Shown here in pieces: positions 1 to 9,374 of a stretch of 64,000 nucleotides of DNA (positions within the stretch are counted from its first letter, which is position 1; the number at the start of each line of letters is the position of its first letter). A program made the position numbers and the translations under genes. The notes beneath the pieces were generated by a model. That model was given only the letters and a program-made list of their open reading frames with translations, made no database searches and was not told the origin of the DNA. Origin of the DNA: Tomocerus qinae (taxonomy: Eukaryota > Arthropoda > Collembola > Entomobryomorpha > Tomoceridae); the NCBI GenBank assembly GCA_020055645.1, contig CM034547.1:9595280-9659279 (forward strand). Direction: 5' to 3'.

Positions 1-2
1 AA

Positions 3-3000
3 ACTAAACTAGAACGAGAAGACAAGGTAAAAAAAGAGAAAGAAATTAAAGAGGCGATTAAGAAAGGTAGGCGAGAATTAAAAGAGGATCTAAAACAAAA
101 GCGATTTAAAGAATTGGAGAGGCAAAAGAAAGAAAAAGATGATGAATACATGAAAATGTGGGCGGGATCCAAGAGGCCGTCGTTGGCTTTAGAAGCTCAT
201 ATGAAATTAGGAATGACTCCAACAAGAACACCTAAGCTAATGAAGAAAAAAAGACAAGCTGAAACATTGTCCAAAAGGAAAGAGAAGTCAGTCGACAGTG
301 AGACAAACGGTGAAGATGAAGAAGGGGAATGGAACACTCAAGATGACGAAAATGAAAGTGATACAGAATACTCTAGAAAAGAAAGAAAATTTTCTAAGCG
401 TAAGAAAAGTGAAAGTAGAAGAAAGTCTTCAGGGAAGGAGATAGATGAGATTCTGGAGCCACCAAGCAGTAGAAAGACTCAGAGGAAAGAAAAGCAACCT
501 AAACAAAGTAGCGGAAGGGAGCCGTCGGAGTCTATTGATGCAGAAGTCACTGATAAAGATAAAAGGGGAAAACTCAAGATAATGCAAACTGGCTACAAAT
601 ACAGTCACTCAAGAATTGTCAGGTCAAGGTCAAAGTCAATGTGGAGATTAGGAAGTAAAAGTGCCCCAACTGGAATTACGTCCCTAGTCGAGTGTCCTCA
701 GTCCATGATAGTTAAAGTTGTCATTCCTCACATGACAAAGAAAAGAAGAGATCTTACCGTGTGCACCATAAAAGTTTACTTAGAATCTGGATCTATTTCC
801 TTAAAACCTTCTTTTGGTTTCAGAATTATCGAAGTATAGCAACTAAGGCGATGGCACAGACCTTATGGGAAATTGGTGGCCGACAGATTTGGCTATAATT
901 TTTATATGTTGTAGCCCTATTTATGTGGACCAAAACTCCCTCTAGCCAAAACCCCAGATGGCGCTTCGTTCTCGAGATATCTGGGGTCAAAAATTGACCC
1001 AACGACATGTCATATATCTTATACTATCAACACTTTAACAACAAATGACCCATCATTCGAAAGGTATTAATAAAGCCATTCCAATGAGTGCAATATTATA
1101 CTTCCACGATACATAGGTCAAAGGGTAATAGCCTCAAAAGGGTATTAGGTGATTTGGTCCTTTCACAATATATATTAAATGGAGTCGAGTGACATATCAT
1201 TCGACAGCATTTTGAAAGGAGACCAAAATGAGCACAGTATTGTACTTCTATAACGCAAAGGTCAAAGGTGAGCAGCTTATACAATCAACTAGGTGATTTG
1301 GTCATTTCGCTTTTAGCACTAAACAACGTTGAAGGACACATCATTCGAAAGAATATTGTAAACTGATTTAAATAAAGTAAAAAATATGCTTCCAAAACGC
1401 AAAGGTCAAAGGTTAAAAGCTTTTACATGGCATCAGACGATGTTATCACTTCACGTTATATATTAAATGCAGTGGAGTGTTATATCATTCGACAGCATTT
1501 TGAAAGGCAATCCAAATGACACCGTAATGTACTTCCATAACCCAAACGTCAAAGGTTAGCAGCTCATACAAGCAACTAGGTGATTTGGTCATTTCACATT
1601 TAGCACTAAACAACAAATACCCATGCTAAGTCCCATGCTAAGTCCCATGTTAAGTCCCCATGCTAAGTCCCATGTTAAGTCCCCATGCTAAGTCCCATGT
1701 TAAGTCCCCATGCTAAGTCCCATGTTAAGTCCCCATGCTAAGTCCCATGTTAAATCCCCATGCTAAGTCCTAACCTAACCTAACCTAACCTAACCTAACC
1801 TAACCTAACCTAACCTATCCTAACCACTGGACTGTGATGCCATGTAAAAGCTTTTAACCTTTGACCTTTGCGTTTTGGAAGCATATTTTTTACTTTATTA
1901 AATCAGTATACAATATTCTTTCGAATGATGTGTCCTTCAACGTTGTTTAGTGCTAAAAGCGAAATGACCAAATCACCTAGTTGATTGTATAAGCTGCTCA
2001 CCTTTGACCTTTGCGTTATAGAAGTACAATACTGTGCTCATTTTGGTCTCCTTTCAAAATGCTGTCGAATGATATGTCACTCGACTCCATTTAATATATA
2101 TTGTGAAAGGACCAAATCACCTAATACCCTTTTGAGGCTATTACCCTTTGACCTATGTATCGTGGAAGTATAATATTGCACTCATTGGAATGGCTTTATT
2201 AATACCTTTCGAATGATGGGTCATTTGTTGTTAAAGTGTTGATAGTATAAGATATATGACATGTCGTTGGGTCAATTTTTGACCCCAGATATCTCGAGAA
2301 CGAAGCGCCATCTGGGGTTTTGGCTAGAGGGAGTTTTGGTCCACATAAATAGGGCTACAACATATAAAAATTATAGCCAAATCTGTCGGCCACCAATTTC
2401 CCATAAGGTCTGTGCCATCGCCTTTAACACACATTTTATTATTATGATATTTGCCCACATTAATACTAATAAATTAAAGCTCTCAATTTCCATCAACAGG
2501 CTAAACGAAATCATGTCTACCGGGTTAGTTGGGAATTATATCCAGACCCTACCCCTTCTTCGAAAGATAAACGGATCATTTTAAATGGGAGGGAAATAAA
2601 GCATCTATCAGAAGAAAAAGTAATCACTAACGACGATTTTTTATTTGGCGATATTGGAGATATGTTTGAGGTAATTATAATATTGATGTTTCATATTACA
2701 ATTTTATTATTGCTTTTTAATGATCTACCACTACCCATTCTTTCCACGTAATTCTTAGTATAGAAAAAATTTTGTATCAAATAATTATAACTATTTTTGA
2801 ACTTGTTATTTATTATTACTTCACAGGTTGTTCCTTTCAATGAACTGCGTCTAGTAGTAATGGGGGAAATCGTATCAGCAAAAGGCTTTGAAGACTGGCC
2901 CATATGTGTTCATTACATGGTTGAAATTCCGAAGGGTAAGCAATTCATAGACCAACAGAGATAGCTAACATATCTATGATTATTTGTGATCAGGGCCTCA

Positions 3001-3997
3001 GCCAGAAAATTGGAGGAGGCTATGCACCTATTTTTAAAATGTTTTGTTCTCCTTTAAAGCAGCGATACTTTTGTATCTCAGTGTAGCCTTTAACTTTCTA
3101 AGTATTTGACCATTTCATTGACTGTGGTTTACAATAATGTTACATATTTTTAACTTGATAAGGTTGGAGAAATGACTCTGTGAGCAGTAATTTACATGGA
3201 ATAACTCACAACAGTTACACAACTGCTGAGAATGTGGCACATTTTTCTCATGATTTCTTTTTTCAGCTTGCATTATCCTTAGATTCAGTTGATGAAGGAA
3301 AAATGCGTAAGAATTGCCGTAGTTTTAATGTTTATCATTCAAACAGAAGCTAACATAATTATACAAAGTTTTACTATTCATTTGCTTTTAACTTTTGTTG
3401 CAGCTCAGACTCCATTACTTCTATTTATGGTGGTGTCAATAGTATCACCCACCAGGGTCAAGTATGAAGGATACGGTTATATTGCGATTCCATCTCAGCC
3501 AGGAGTACACCACTTAGAAATAAAGACTTGGAAACCTAAACCACGTACAATAGCAGAGAAAATGAATAAGTGCTTTTTGGACATCTCACCTTCCTTACAA
3601 GATATCCGTGCTGTCCATATACCATTTTTTGAAGATGAGGTTGAGGCGCTAAATGACTAAATAATATGACTTTAAACAATACGTCATTATAATCAGAATT
3701 ATCAGAATTGTTTCACTGACACATGCTTTTGGCTCTTTTGTTATCTAGGACTGCAGAAGAGCAAATCGTTTAGGCTTAGAGACGGAACCTAGTGGTTCTA
3801 TAACTCTGCGATTAAACATTCTTCGTCAGACTCCTTCACATATCAGAGATCAGAAAAGTAAGTTGGAACTACTCGAAAAAATGAGCTCCTCCACAATTTT
3901 GAAAAGTGTTCAAGCTGTCATAGACGCATTTCAAAGGGCGAGAAATAGAGCAATAAAGGTGAAGAACATTAGAAATGAAAATAAACATGTTCTCTAA
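3..3997 (+). CDS. MKS1: Meckel syndrome type 1 protein (B9-domain, ciliary transition zone), 5'-partial
   Basis: Exons read as <3-833, 2500-2670, 2827-2935, 3163-3306, 3404-3639 and 3749-3997. All junctions are GT-AG and keep frame, giving 579 visible residues; the 5' end lies outside the window. From about 670 onward the translation follows MKS1. A pre-B9 region is followed by the B9/C2-like domain (MGEIVSAKGFEDWPICVHYM, then YEGYGYIAIPSQPG, then LGLETEPSGSITLRL) and a basic helical tail. MKS1 family members work with B9D1 and B9D2 at the ciliary transition zone, gating entry to the cilium. The first ~200 visible residues are extremely K/E/R/S-rich and I cannot align them to MKS1. They may be a lineage insert or hide an unseen intron. 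Intron 834-2499 is almost wholly a foldback element inserted a few bases after the donor. The donor at 3640 (GTTGAG) is atypical, but the frame requires it. The family call is firm; the 5' region is uncertain. Confidence 0.88.
1618..1769 (+). repeat. Tandem ~13/14-bp array (CATGCTAAGTCC / CATGTTAAGTCC)
   Basis: Alternating CATGCTAAGTCC and CATGTTAAGTCC units with a variable number of C residues form about 150 bp of tandem repeat, with a ~27-bp dimer period through most of it. The array lies in the loop of the foldback element and runs directly into the (CCTAA)n block. Confidence 0.9.
1769..1825 (+). repeat. Interstitial telomere-type repeat (CCTAA)n
   Basis: About eleven near-perfect CCTAA units, the complement of TTAGG, the ancestral arthropod telomere repeat. 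One unit is altered (CCTAT). The block sits in the loop of the 840-2426 foldback element with ordinary gene sequence on both sides, so it is interstitial and not a chromosome end. A three-unit scrap (TAACCTAACCTAAC) occurs near 6218-6233. Confidence 0.9.
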
Positions 3998-4087
3998 AAT
4001 ACTTAAATTAAATAACAGTAATTGTTAAATTGATTCGTCAGTTCGGACATTCTGTATTTTCTACATTAAAATTTTGTTACTTGTTTT

Positions 4088-4093
4088 AATAAA
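4088..4093 (+). terminator. Poly(A) signal AATAAA of MKS1
   Basis: First AATAAA after the MKS1 stop codon, about 90 bp downstream; a normal distance for a short 3' UTR. The position is by inspection and the cleavage site is not defined. Confidence 0.6.
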
Positions 4094-4394
4094 TCAAATC
4101 ATAAGATTTTGTCTTTTATTGTCATACTCAGCGCCACATAGGGTATGCTCAAAATTAACAGTTTTCTTGACGCAACGTGGATCAACTGCTCTGCCGCTGA
4201 CGGTTTTAGGGGATGTGTTCAAAAAATTGCATATTTTGTAGGATTTCTGTGGTCAGCCGACAGCGATTCACTTAGCCGCCCTTTTGCAACTCGTCTAGTG
4301 TCGTATATATTTTGTGATTTCGTGATATGCAAATTGCTAAATTCAAAATTCATGATCAGTCTTTACTCTACATAAACATCTTTACTCTACATAA

Positions 4395-4836
4395 ACGTAA
4401 AGTGGGACATGCGCATAGAATTCTTTCACTACTCTTGAATAAAGATTTGTATATATGTCCGTAATATTTTGCAATTAATGAGCAAGGACTAGACAATCAG
4501 TGCTGAGTCCAATCAACGGTCAATGAAATTCAGGCCGATGCGCAGTCGCTATAAATTTACCGATTTCAACATTTTCTAGCACACTTTATGTGCTAGGATT
4601 CAACTAGTAATCTTTTAAACATAAAGTGGGACATGCGCATGGAATTCTTTCACCATTCTTGAATAAAGGTTTGTATATTTGTCCGTAATATTTTGTAATT
4701 AATGAGCAAAGACTAGACTACTGAGTCCAATCAACGGTCTATGAAATTCGGGCCAATGCGCAGTCGCTAGAAATTTACTGATTGCAAAATTTCCTAGCAC
4801 ACTTTGTGTGCTAGGATTCAACTAGTCTCTATATTA
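4395..4836 (+). repeat. 224-bp tandem duplication, two diverged copies each with a hairpin
   Basis: The copy starting near 4395 repeats with period 224 (AGTGGGACAT at 4401 and again at 4625). The copies differ by scattered substitutions and small indels. Each ends with a stem-loop: CTAGCACAC-TTT-GTGTGCTAG at 4794-4814 is perfect, and the first copy (4576-4596) has one mismatch. No coding frame runs across both copies. Confidence 0.85.
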
Positions 4837-4959
4837 TATAACCGTATCAGTATATAATAAAAATATTTATTCTTATGTTCTATGTATCCATGTCTCTTGG
4901 ACTTTGCGGCTTTTTGTTGCAATGCGCAAACGCATAACAATAAGCCCGCCACGGGTTAA

Positions 4960-5404
4960 GGTTGCTCATCACACCTGCATAGCAACCGCATGGACCCATC
5001 TAAATGCGTGTTAAAAAATGCTTTACATCAAGCTTTATTCCTCCCGAAGATTACGGCCGATTTTTATGAGACTTACATTTTTGGAATCCTGGACTATCGA
5101 GGAACACAGGAGGGCGGATGGACTTTTGATATTATTGCTTTAAATGCTTTTAAAAAAATCGAATTCCAAAAAACGTGAATCAGTTTTAGTTTTTATACAA
5201 TGTTGATTTTTTTGCACCATTTAAAGCAATAATATCAAAAGTCCATCCGCCCTCCTGTGTTACGCGATAGTCCAGGATTCCAAAAATGTAAGTCTCATAA
5301 AAATCGGCCGTAATCTTCGGGAGGAATAAAGCTTGATGTAAAGCATTTTTTAACACGCATTTAGATGGGCCCATGCGGTTGCTATGCAGGCGTGATGAGC
5401 AACC
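4960..5404. mobile_element. Foldback MITE flanked by TTAA
   Basis: A 445-bp palindromic element. Arms of about 205 bp are near-identical reverse complements around a ~30-bp A/T-rich centre. Terminal sequence is GGTTGCTCATCACACCTGC, with its inverse at the other end. TTAA lies directly outside both ends (4956-4959 and 5405-5408), consistent with a TTAA target-site duplication of the kind made by piggyBac-type transposases. The termini do not look like classical piggyBac ends, so the superfamily is unassigned. The 62-codon frames in each arm are mirror images and are not treated as genes. Confidence 0.85.
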
Positions 5405-5584
5405 TTAAGGTGCACAACTAATACAAACTGAACCAAAGCAATCCAAAAGTATATTATAGATTCGCAAATTAGTAAATCTCTATGGATACGTATCACTAAG
5501 CCCCTTGATTACCATGTACATCTTGAACAAAAAGATACAAGTGAAACAAAGAAGGTCGGTGCAAGTGAAAAAATTGTAGGACAT

Positions 5585-5905
5585 TTTTAGCAAAGTCCCT
5601 AAGGATCTGCACTTACTGGACCTACGAAGAAGTGTAAATACCCAAAAAATTCACAGGAACTTTGACAAAAGACCCGTTGAAAAAACATTTTCCATTTTTG
5701 TAATGAAGATATCGCGATTTCAAAATTACAAAAAAAAACAATATTTTAGTGTTTCTAACTTTGAAATCGCGATATCTTCAATACAAAAATGGAAAATGTT
5801 AAATTTTCAACGTGTCTTTTGTCAAAGAAGTTCCTTTGAATTTTTTGGGTATTTACACTTCTTCGTAGGTCCAGTAAGTTCAGATCCTTAGGGACTTTGC
5901 TGAAA
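5585..5905. mobile_element. Foldback MITE, ~320 bp
   Basis: Arms at about 5585-5735 and 5757-5905 are inverted copies. Outer ends read AGCAAAGTCCCTAAGGATCT and its inverse; inner ends read GAAGATATCGCGATTTCAAA and its inverse. The loop is only ~20 bp and A-rich. The arms differ by several substitutions, so this copy is older than the 840-2426 element. No coding capacity and no clear target duplication. Confidence 0.8.
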
Positions 5906-6350
5906 AGAAAAATAACGTTGAATATGATAGTCAAAAGACGTCCTGTTGTGTCATAGCTACGCGTATGTCCCACACTTAAAAGTATTTTTAAATAAACCAA
6001 TACACATGATTATGCTGGATGCCTATTGCCTATCTTTCGAAATCGAGTCACTCATGCTGGGGCTACTAGTAATTAGTAAAACTGAGTCATGCATGGTCAA
6101 TTTTGCTTAAACAAAAGCCACAGGCCACAACGGTCACATATATCATAAATGCTTTACAATCACTAGTCGACTCAGTCAGTCTTTTTCCTAGCCATTTTTT
6201 AAGTCCACTATATCTACTTAACCTAACCTAACTCCTATATGCGGCATCAGTAAACTTAAGAACATTGTGTACGTGACATAAGCGTAAGAGGTGAAGTGAC
6301 AAGTGACCAACTGGAGGTACATCGCATCGCGAAGTTCTGGATCTGGAAAA

Positions 6351-9300
6351 ATGGATTTAAAATTTTCCCCTGCAATCAAGAAACTTGTTAAAACTCCAAA
6401 ACTATCTCCACCGACAAAGTTAAAATGTAATGTTATTCAAAAAAACGTTTACAGATTGATGACTGAGGTGGAAGATTTGACAGAAGTGAGGAATGTTTTG
6501 AAAAATTTGCTGTCTGATATTGTAAGTAATAGTTTAGTATTGTATTAAGCCCTAGCATAGCCCTATCACAAGCATTGTGCTAGAGAAGTTTAATTTCCAG
6601 AGAAATTGACTGTTTCAGAGAAACTCTTTTTGTAAATAAAATAGTAAGTATATGAAATGAAAATAGTAAGTATATGAAATGAAAATAGTAAGTATATGAA
6701 ATGAAAATAGTAAGTATATGAAATGAAAATAGTAAGTATATGAAATGAAAATAGTAAGTATATGAAATGAAAATAGTAAGTATATGAAATGAAAATAGTA
6801 AGTATATGAAATGAAAATAGTAAGTATATGAAATGAAAATAGTAAGTATTTACTAATGACTAAAGGAGTAAATGCCTACCATTCACTCTCTTGTCTCTCT
6901 GCCTAAACGAGTTTCTCTGAACGAATCAGCATAAAAATATCCTACCATGACCATAATCCATATTTCGTACAGAGAATCTAAAAATCATTACGGCTTTTGA
7001 AGAGGATGTTTTATAATATTATGAATAATGTGATTACGGTTGCATTACACTCATTTATCTCCTTTGCTGGAGATGTATAATATAATATTAGAAAACGTAA
7101 AGTTGAAAACCTCACTTACTATCACAGCTATACGCATAAAACTAGTCTCATTTTGTAGACAAAATGTGATAATATATTATTTACAACAGCGGTTAGCTAC
7201 TTGGCTACTTTATAGAAATGCCTTCTCTTTCTGTCTGTGTTTGCCATTTAATCTTAAAAAATTGTATTCATAAGTTTCTTTGCATGAAAGTTTCACAACG
7301 TGAAACGCAAAGTCGAATGAGTATAAATATCTTAACTAATATGGGCTGCATTTATGCAGCGGGATATCGTTACACCTGCTTTTAGTACATTTTCGAGGGA
7401 CGTATATTATAACCTCGTTATATATAATATATATGTACAATAGGTACTATTATCTTCATTTTCCGTAATATACCCTTTGTTTAATTAAACAACAAATTAG
7501 GGCAATAGATTAAATGACAACACTAACAAATTAGGGCAATAGATGAAATGACAACACTAACAAATTAGTGCAATAGATTAAATGACAACACTAACAAATT
7601 AGTGCAATAGATTAAATGACAAAACTAACAAATTAGGGCAATAGATTAAATGACAACACTAACAAATTAGGGCAATAGATTAAATGACAACACTGGAGGC
7701 AACTAACGGGAGTGAAACCAGCGGATGCAGCATTATCTCGCTGCATTAATTCAGTTTTCACTTTTCACATTGATGTAGAACCAACATATATTTAATATAC
7801 TCGTTTCTTTGACTCTTTTTCTCGATAAACGGTACTTTTTTAAACCGTTTAAAATAGTGTTTTATCAATCTTATTCGTGTGCACATCTTGTTTCACAGGA
7901 TGAAGAGTCTATTTTGATTAATAGAACTATTGATATAGCCTTTGAGGCCCAAGGATCCAGCTTTGAAATGGCTACAACAGAAGCTAACAACTCTGTTACA
8001 GAAATTAAGAATTCCACTGATTCTGATACTCAAATGCACACCAAAAAGATGAAGATTCTTAGGAAAACTAAAAATCTATCTGATGCTCAAAGTCACCACA
8101 AAAAGAGAAAAGCTCAACTCAAAATCAAGGAACATGCTCAATTTCAACCTAAAGTCATGAAGAAGGAGACTGAATTACTAGCGAAAGTTCCAGAGGACAA
8201 TGATAAATCTCAATCGGAAATGAGGGAGAGTGAGACTACCTGTACAACGAAAATTAAGGAGCCCGATTTATTTCAACAATGCCTTGCGAAAGTTGAAGAG
8301 AAGACTGATAAATATCAACCAAAAATGATGGAAAATGAGAGTGAGACGACATATCCACCGAAAATTAAGGAGTCCGATGTAATTCAACCTGAGGTCATGG
8401 AGAATGAGACCAAATGCCTTTCAAAAGTTGAGGAGAAGACTGACGAATGTCAATCGAAAATGGTGGAGAATGAGACCGAGGCAACATCTCCAACGACTAT
8501 TAATGAAGACGATGAATTTCTACCTGAAATTTCAGTCATGGAGAAGGAGACTGAATATCTGGCCAAAGTTCAGGAAGAGGATGGTGTATCTGAACTGAAT
8601 ATAATGCAGAATGACATTATACGTCAAACGAAAATTAAGGAGGAGCCTCCCGATGAATATCAACCAACCCTGATGGAGAATGAACCTTTATTATGTCAAA
8701 CTAAAAATAAGAAGGAACATGGTAAGGAATGTCAACCGAAAATGATAGAGAATGAAACTATATGTCAAACAAAAATTAAGGAGGAGCCTCATGAATCTGT
8801 TGAATATCAACCAAACCTGGTGGAAAATGACATTACATGTCAAGCAAAAAATAAGAAAGAGTGTGGTAAGGAATGTCAACCGAAAATGATAGAGAATGAA
8901 ACTATATGTCAAACAAAAATTAAGGAGGAGCCTCCTGAATCTGCTGAATATCAACCAAGTATGGTGGAAAATGACGTTACATGTCAAGCAAAAAATAAGA
9001 AAGAGCGTGGTAAGGAATGTCAACCGAAAATGATAGAGAATGAAACTATATGTCACACGAAAATTAAAGAGGAGCCTCTATATTCTTCTGATGAATACCA
9101 ATCAAACGTTATGATGGAGAATGAAATTGTATGTCAAACGAAAATTAAAGAGGAGCCTCCTCATTTTGATGAATATCAACAAAATCCACCAAAAATATTG
9201 GAGAATGAGACAAAGGAACCAGATAAAATTATTAAGGACATCCCTCCCAACTTTTTCAACTTAAAGGAACGGTACAATCATTTTGTCGAGACTGATGACA

Positions 9301-9374
9301 GTAATGATTTTGATTCCTTATTTATCCGTGCAGATATTAAGGAGGAGACCTGCGAGATTTCTTCATTGGTTTAA
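6351..9374 (+). CDS. Unrecognised acidic/lysine-rich protein with KIKEEP repeats
   Basis: Two exons, 6351-6521 and 7899-9374, join in phase 0 (GATATT|GTAAGT ... CACAG|GATGAA) to give 548 residues. I do not recognise the family. The N-terminal 60 residues are basic with TP/SP sites (KTPKLSPP), then a short helical stretch. Residues from about 90 on are built of 24-residue units, about ENExxCQTKIKEEPxxxxEYQP. In the second half these become a 48-residue higher-order repeat: ECQPKM starts at 8728, 8872 and 9016, exactly 144 nt apart. The IKEE core fits the SUMO-acceptor consensus (hydrophobic-K-x-E). No membrane segment or signal peptide is apparent. Composition (K, E, P, Q, few hydrophobics) predicts disorder, and a nuclear scaffold or chromatin role would be a guess. 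The intron carries two satellite-like arrays. The exon join is inferred from frame and splice sites only. Confidence 0.65.
6637..6850 (+). repeat. 22-bp tandem repeat, ~10 copies, each containing GTAAGTAT-type sequence
   Basis: The unit AGTAAGTATATGAAATGAAAAT repeats with exact period 22: AGTAAG at 6643, 6665 and so on to 6841. Copies are virtually identical. The array lies in the intron of the 6351-9374 gene, about 120 bp after its 5' splice site. Every unit contains the 5' splice-site consensus GTAAGTAT. Confidence 0.92.
7491..7694 (+). repeat. 34-bp tandem repeat, 6 copies
   Basis: AACAAATTAGGGCAATAGAT begins a 34-bp unit that recurs at 7491, 7525, 7559, 7593, 7627 and 7661 with one or two substitutions per copy (G/T and T/G). 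It lies in the same intron as the 22-bp array. Weakly related inverted GCAGCGGGATAT and ATCTCGCTGC segments lie outside it near 7356 and 7733, so the block may be the inside of a decayed transposon. Confidence 0.85.

Larger units (their letters stand above)
840..2426. mobile_element. Foldback (long inverted-repeat) element within MKS1 intron
   Basis: The left arm (about 840-1437) is the reverse complement of the right arm (about 1828-2426). Ends read AAGGCGATGGCACAGACC and GGTCTGTGCCATCGCCTT. Over 1096-1284 against 1985-2173, the two arms translate identically on opposite strands. They are therefore essentially identical there, pointing to recent origin or gene conversion. Each arm holds degenerate repeats of a module with TAGGTGATTTGGTC and CAAAGGTCAAAGG motifs. 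The loop holds a further module copy, a tandem ~13/14-mer array and a (CCTAA)n run. There is no transposase-like reading frame, so it is non-autonomous. Possible target duplication: CTAA on the left and TTAA on the right, which is weak. Confidence 0.85.
3998..6350. other. Repeat-rich gap between MKS1 and the KIKEEP-repeat gene
   Basis: After the MKS1 3' UTR this gap holds a 224-bp tandem duplication (4395-4836), a foldback element with TTAA flanks (4960-5404), a second foldback element (5585-5905) and a short CCTAA scrap near 6220. Open frames here lie inside palindrome arms or are short and featureless. I see no gene. Confidence 0.7.

Noticed and set aside
1769-1825. Telomeric repeats considered as a chromosome end.
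   Set aside because: MKS1 exons lie on both sides and the block is only ~57 bp within a transposon loop.
1096-2173. Two 62-codon frames with identical translations on opposite strands.
   Set aside because: They are the two arms of a palindrome, so identity is automatic. No start context, family or codon signal supports a gene.
4145-4375. 76-codon plus-strand frame downstream of MKS1.
   Set aside because: No recognisable domain, no splice support, and it runs into the tandem-duplicated repeat region.
4990-5374. Two near-identical 62-codon frames facing each other.
   Set aside because: Same cause: mirror copies in the arms of the 4960-5404 foldback element.
7491-7694. Regular 34-bp repeats considered as a CRISPR-like array.
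   Set aside because: Repeats are directly contiguous without spacers and lie in a eukaryotic intron; this is a minisatellite.
8691-9056. 121-codon minus-strand frame with leucine/phenylalanine-rich repeats, resembling a membrane protein.
   Set aside because: It is the antisense of the KIKEEP repeat array; its periodicity mirrors the sense-strand repeat.
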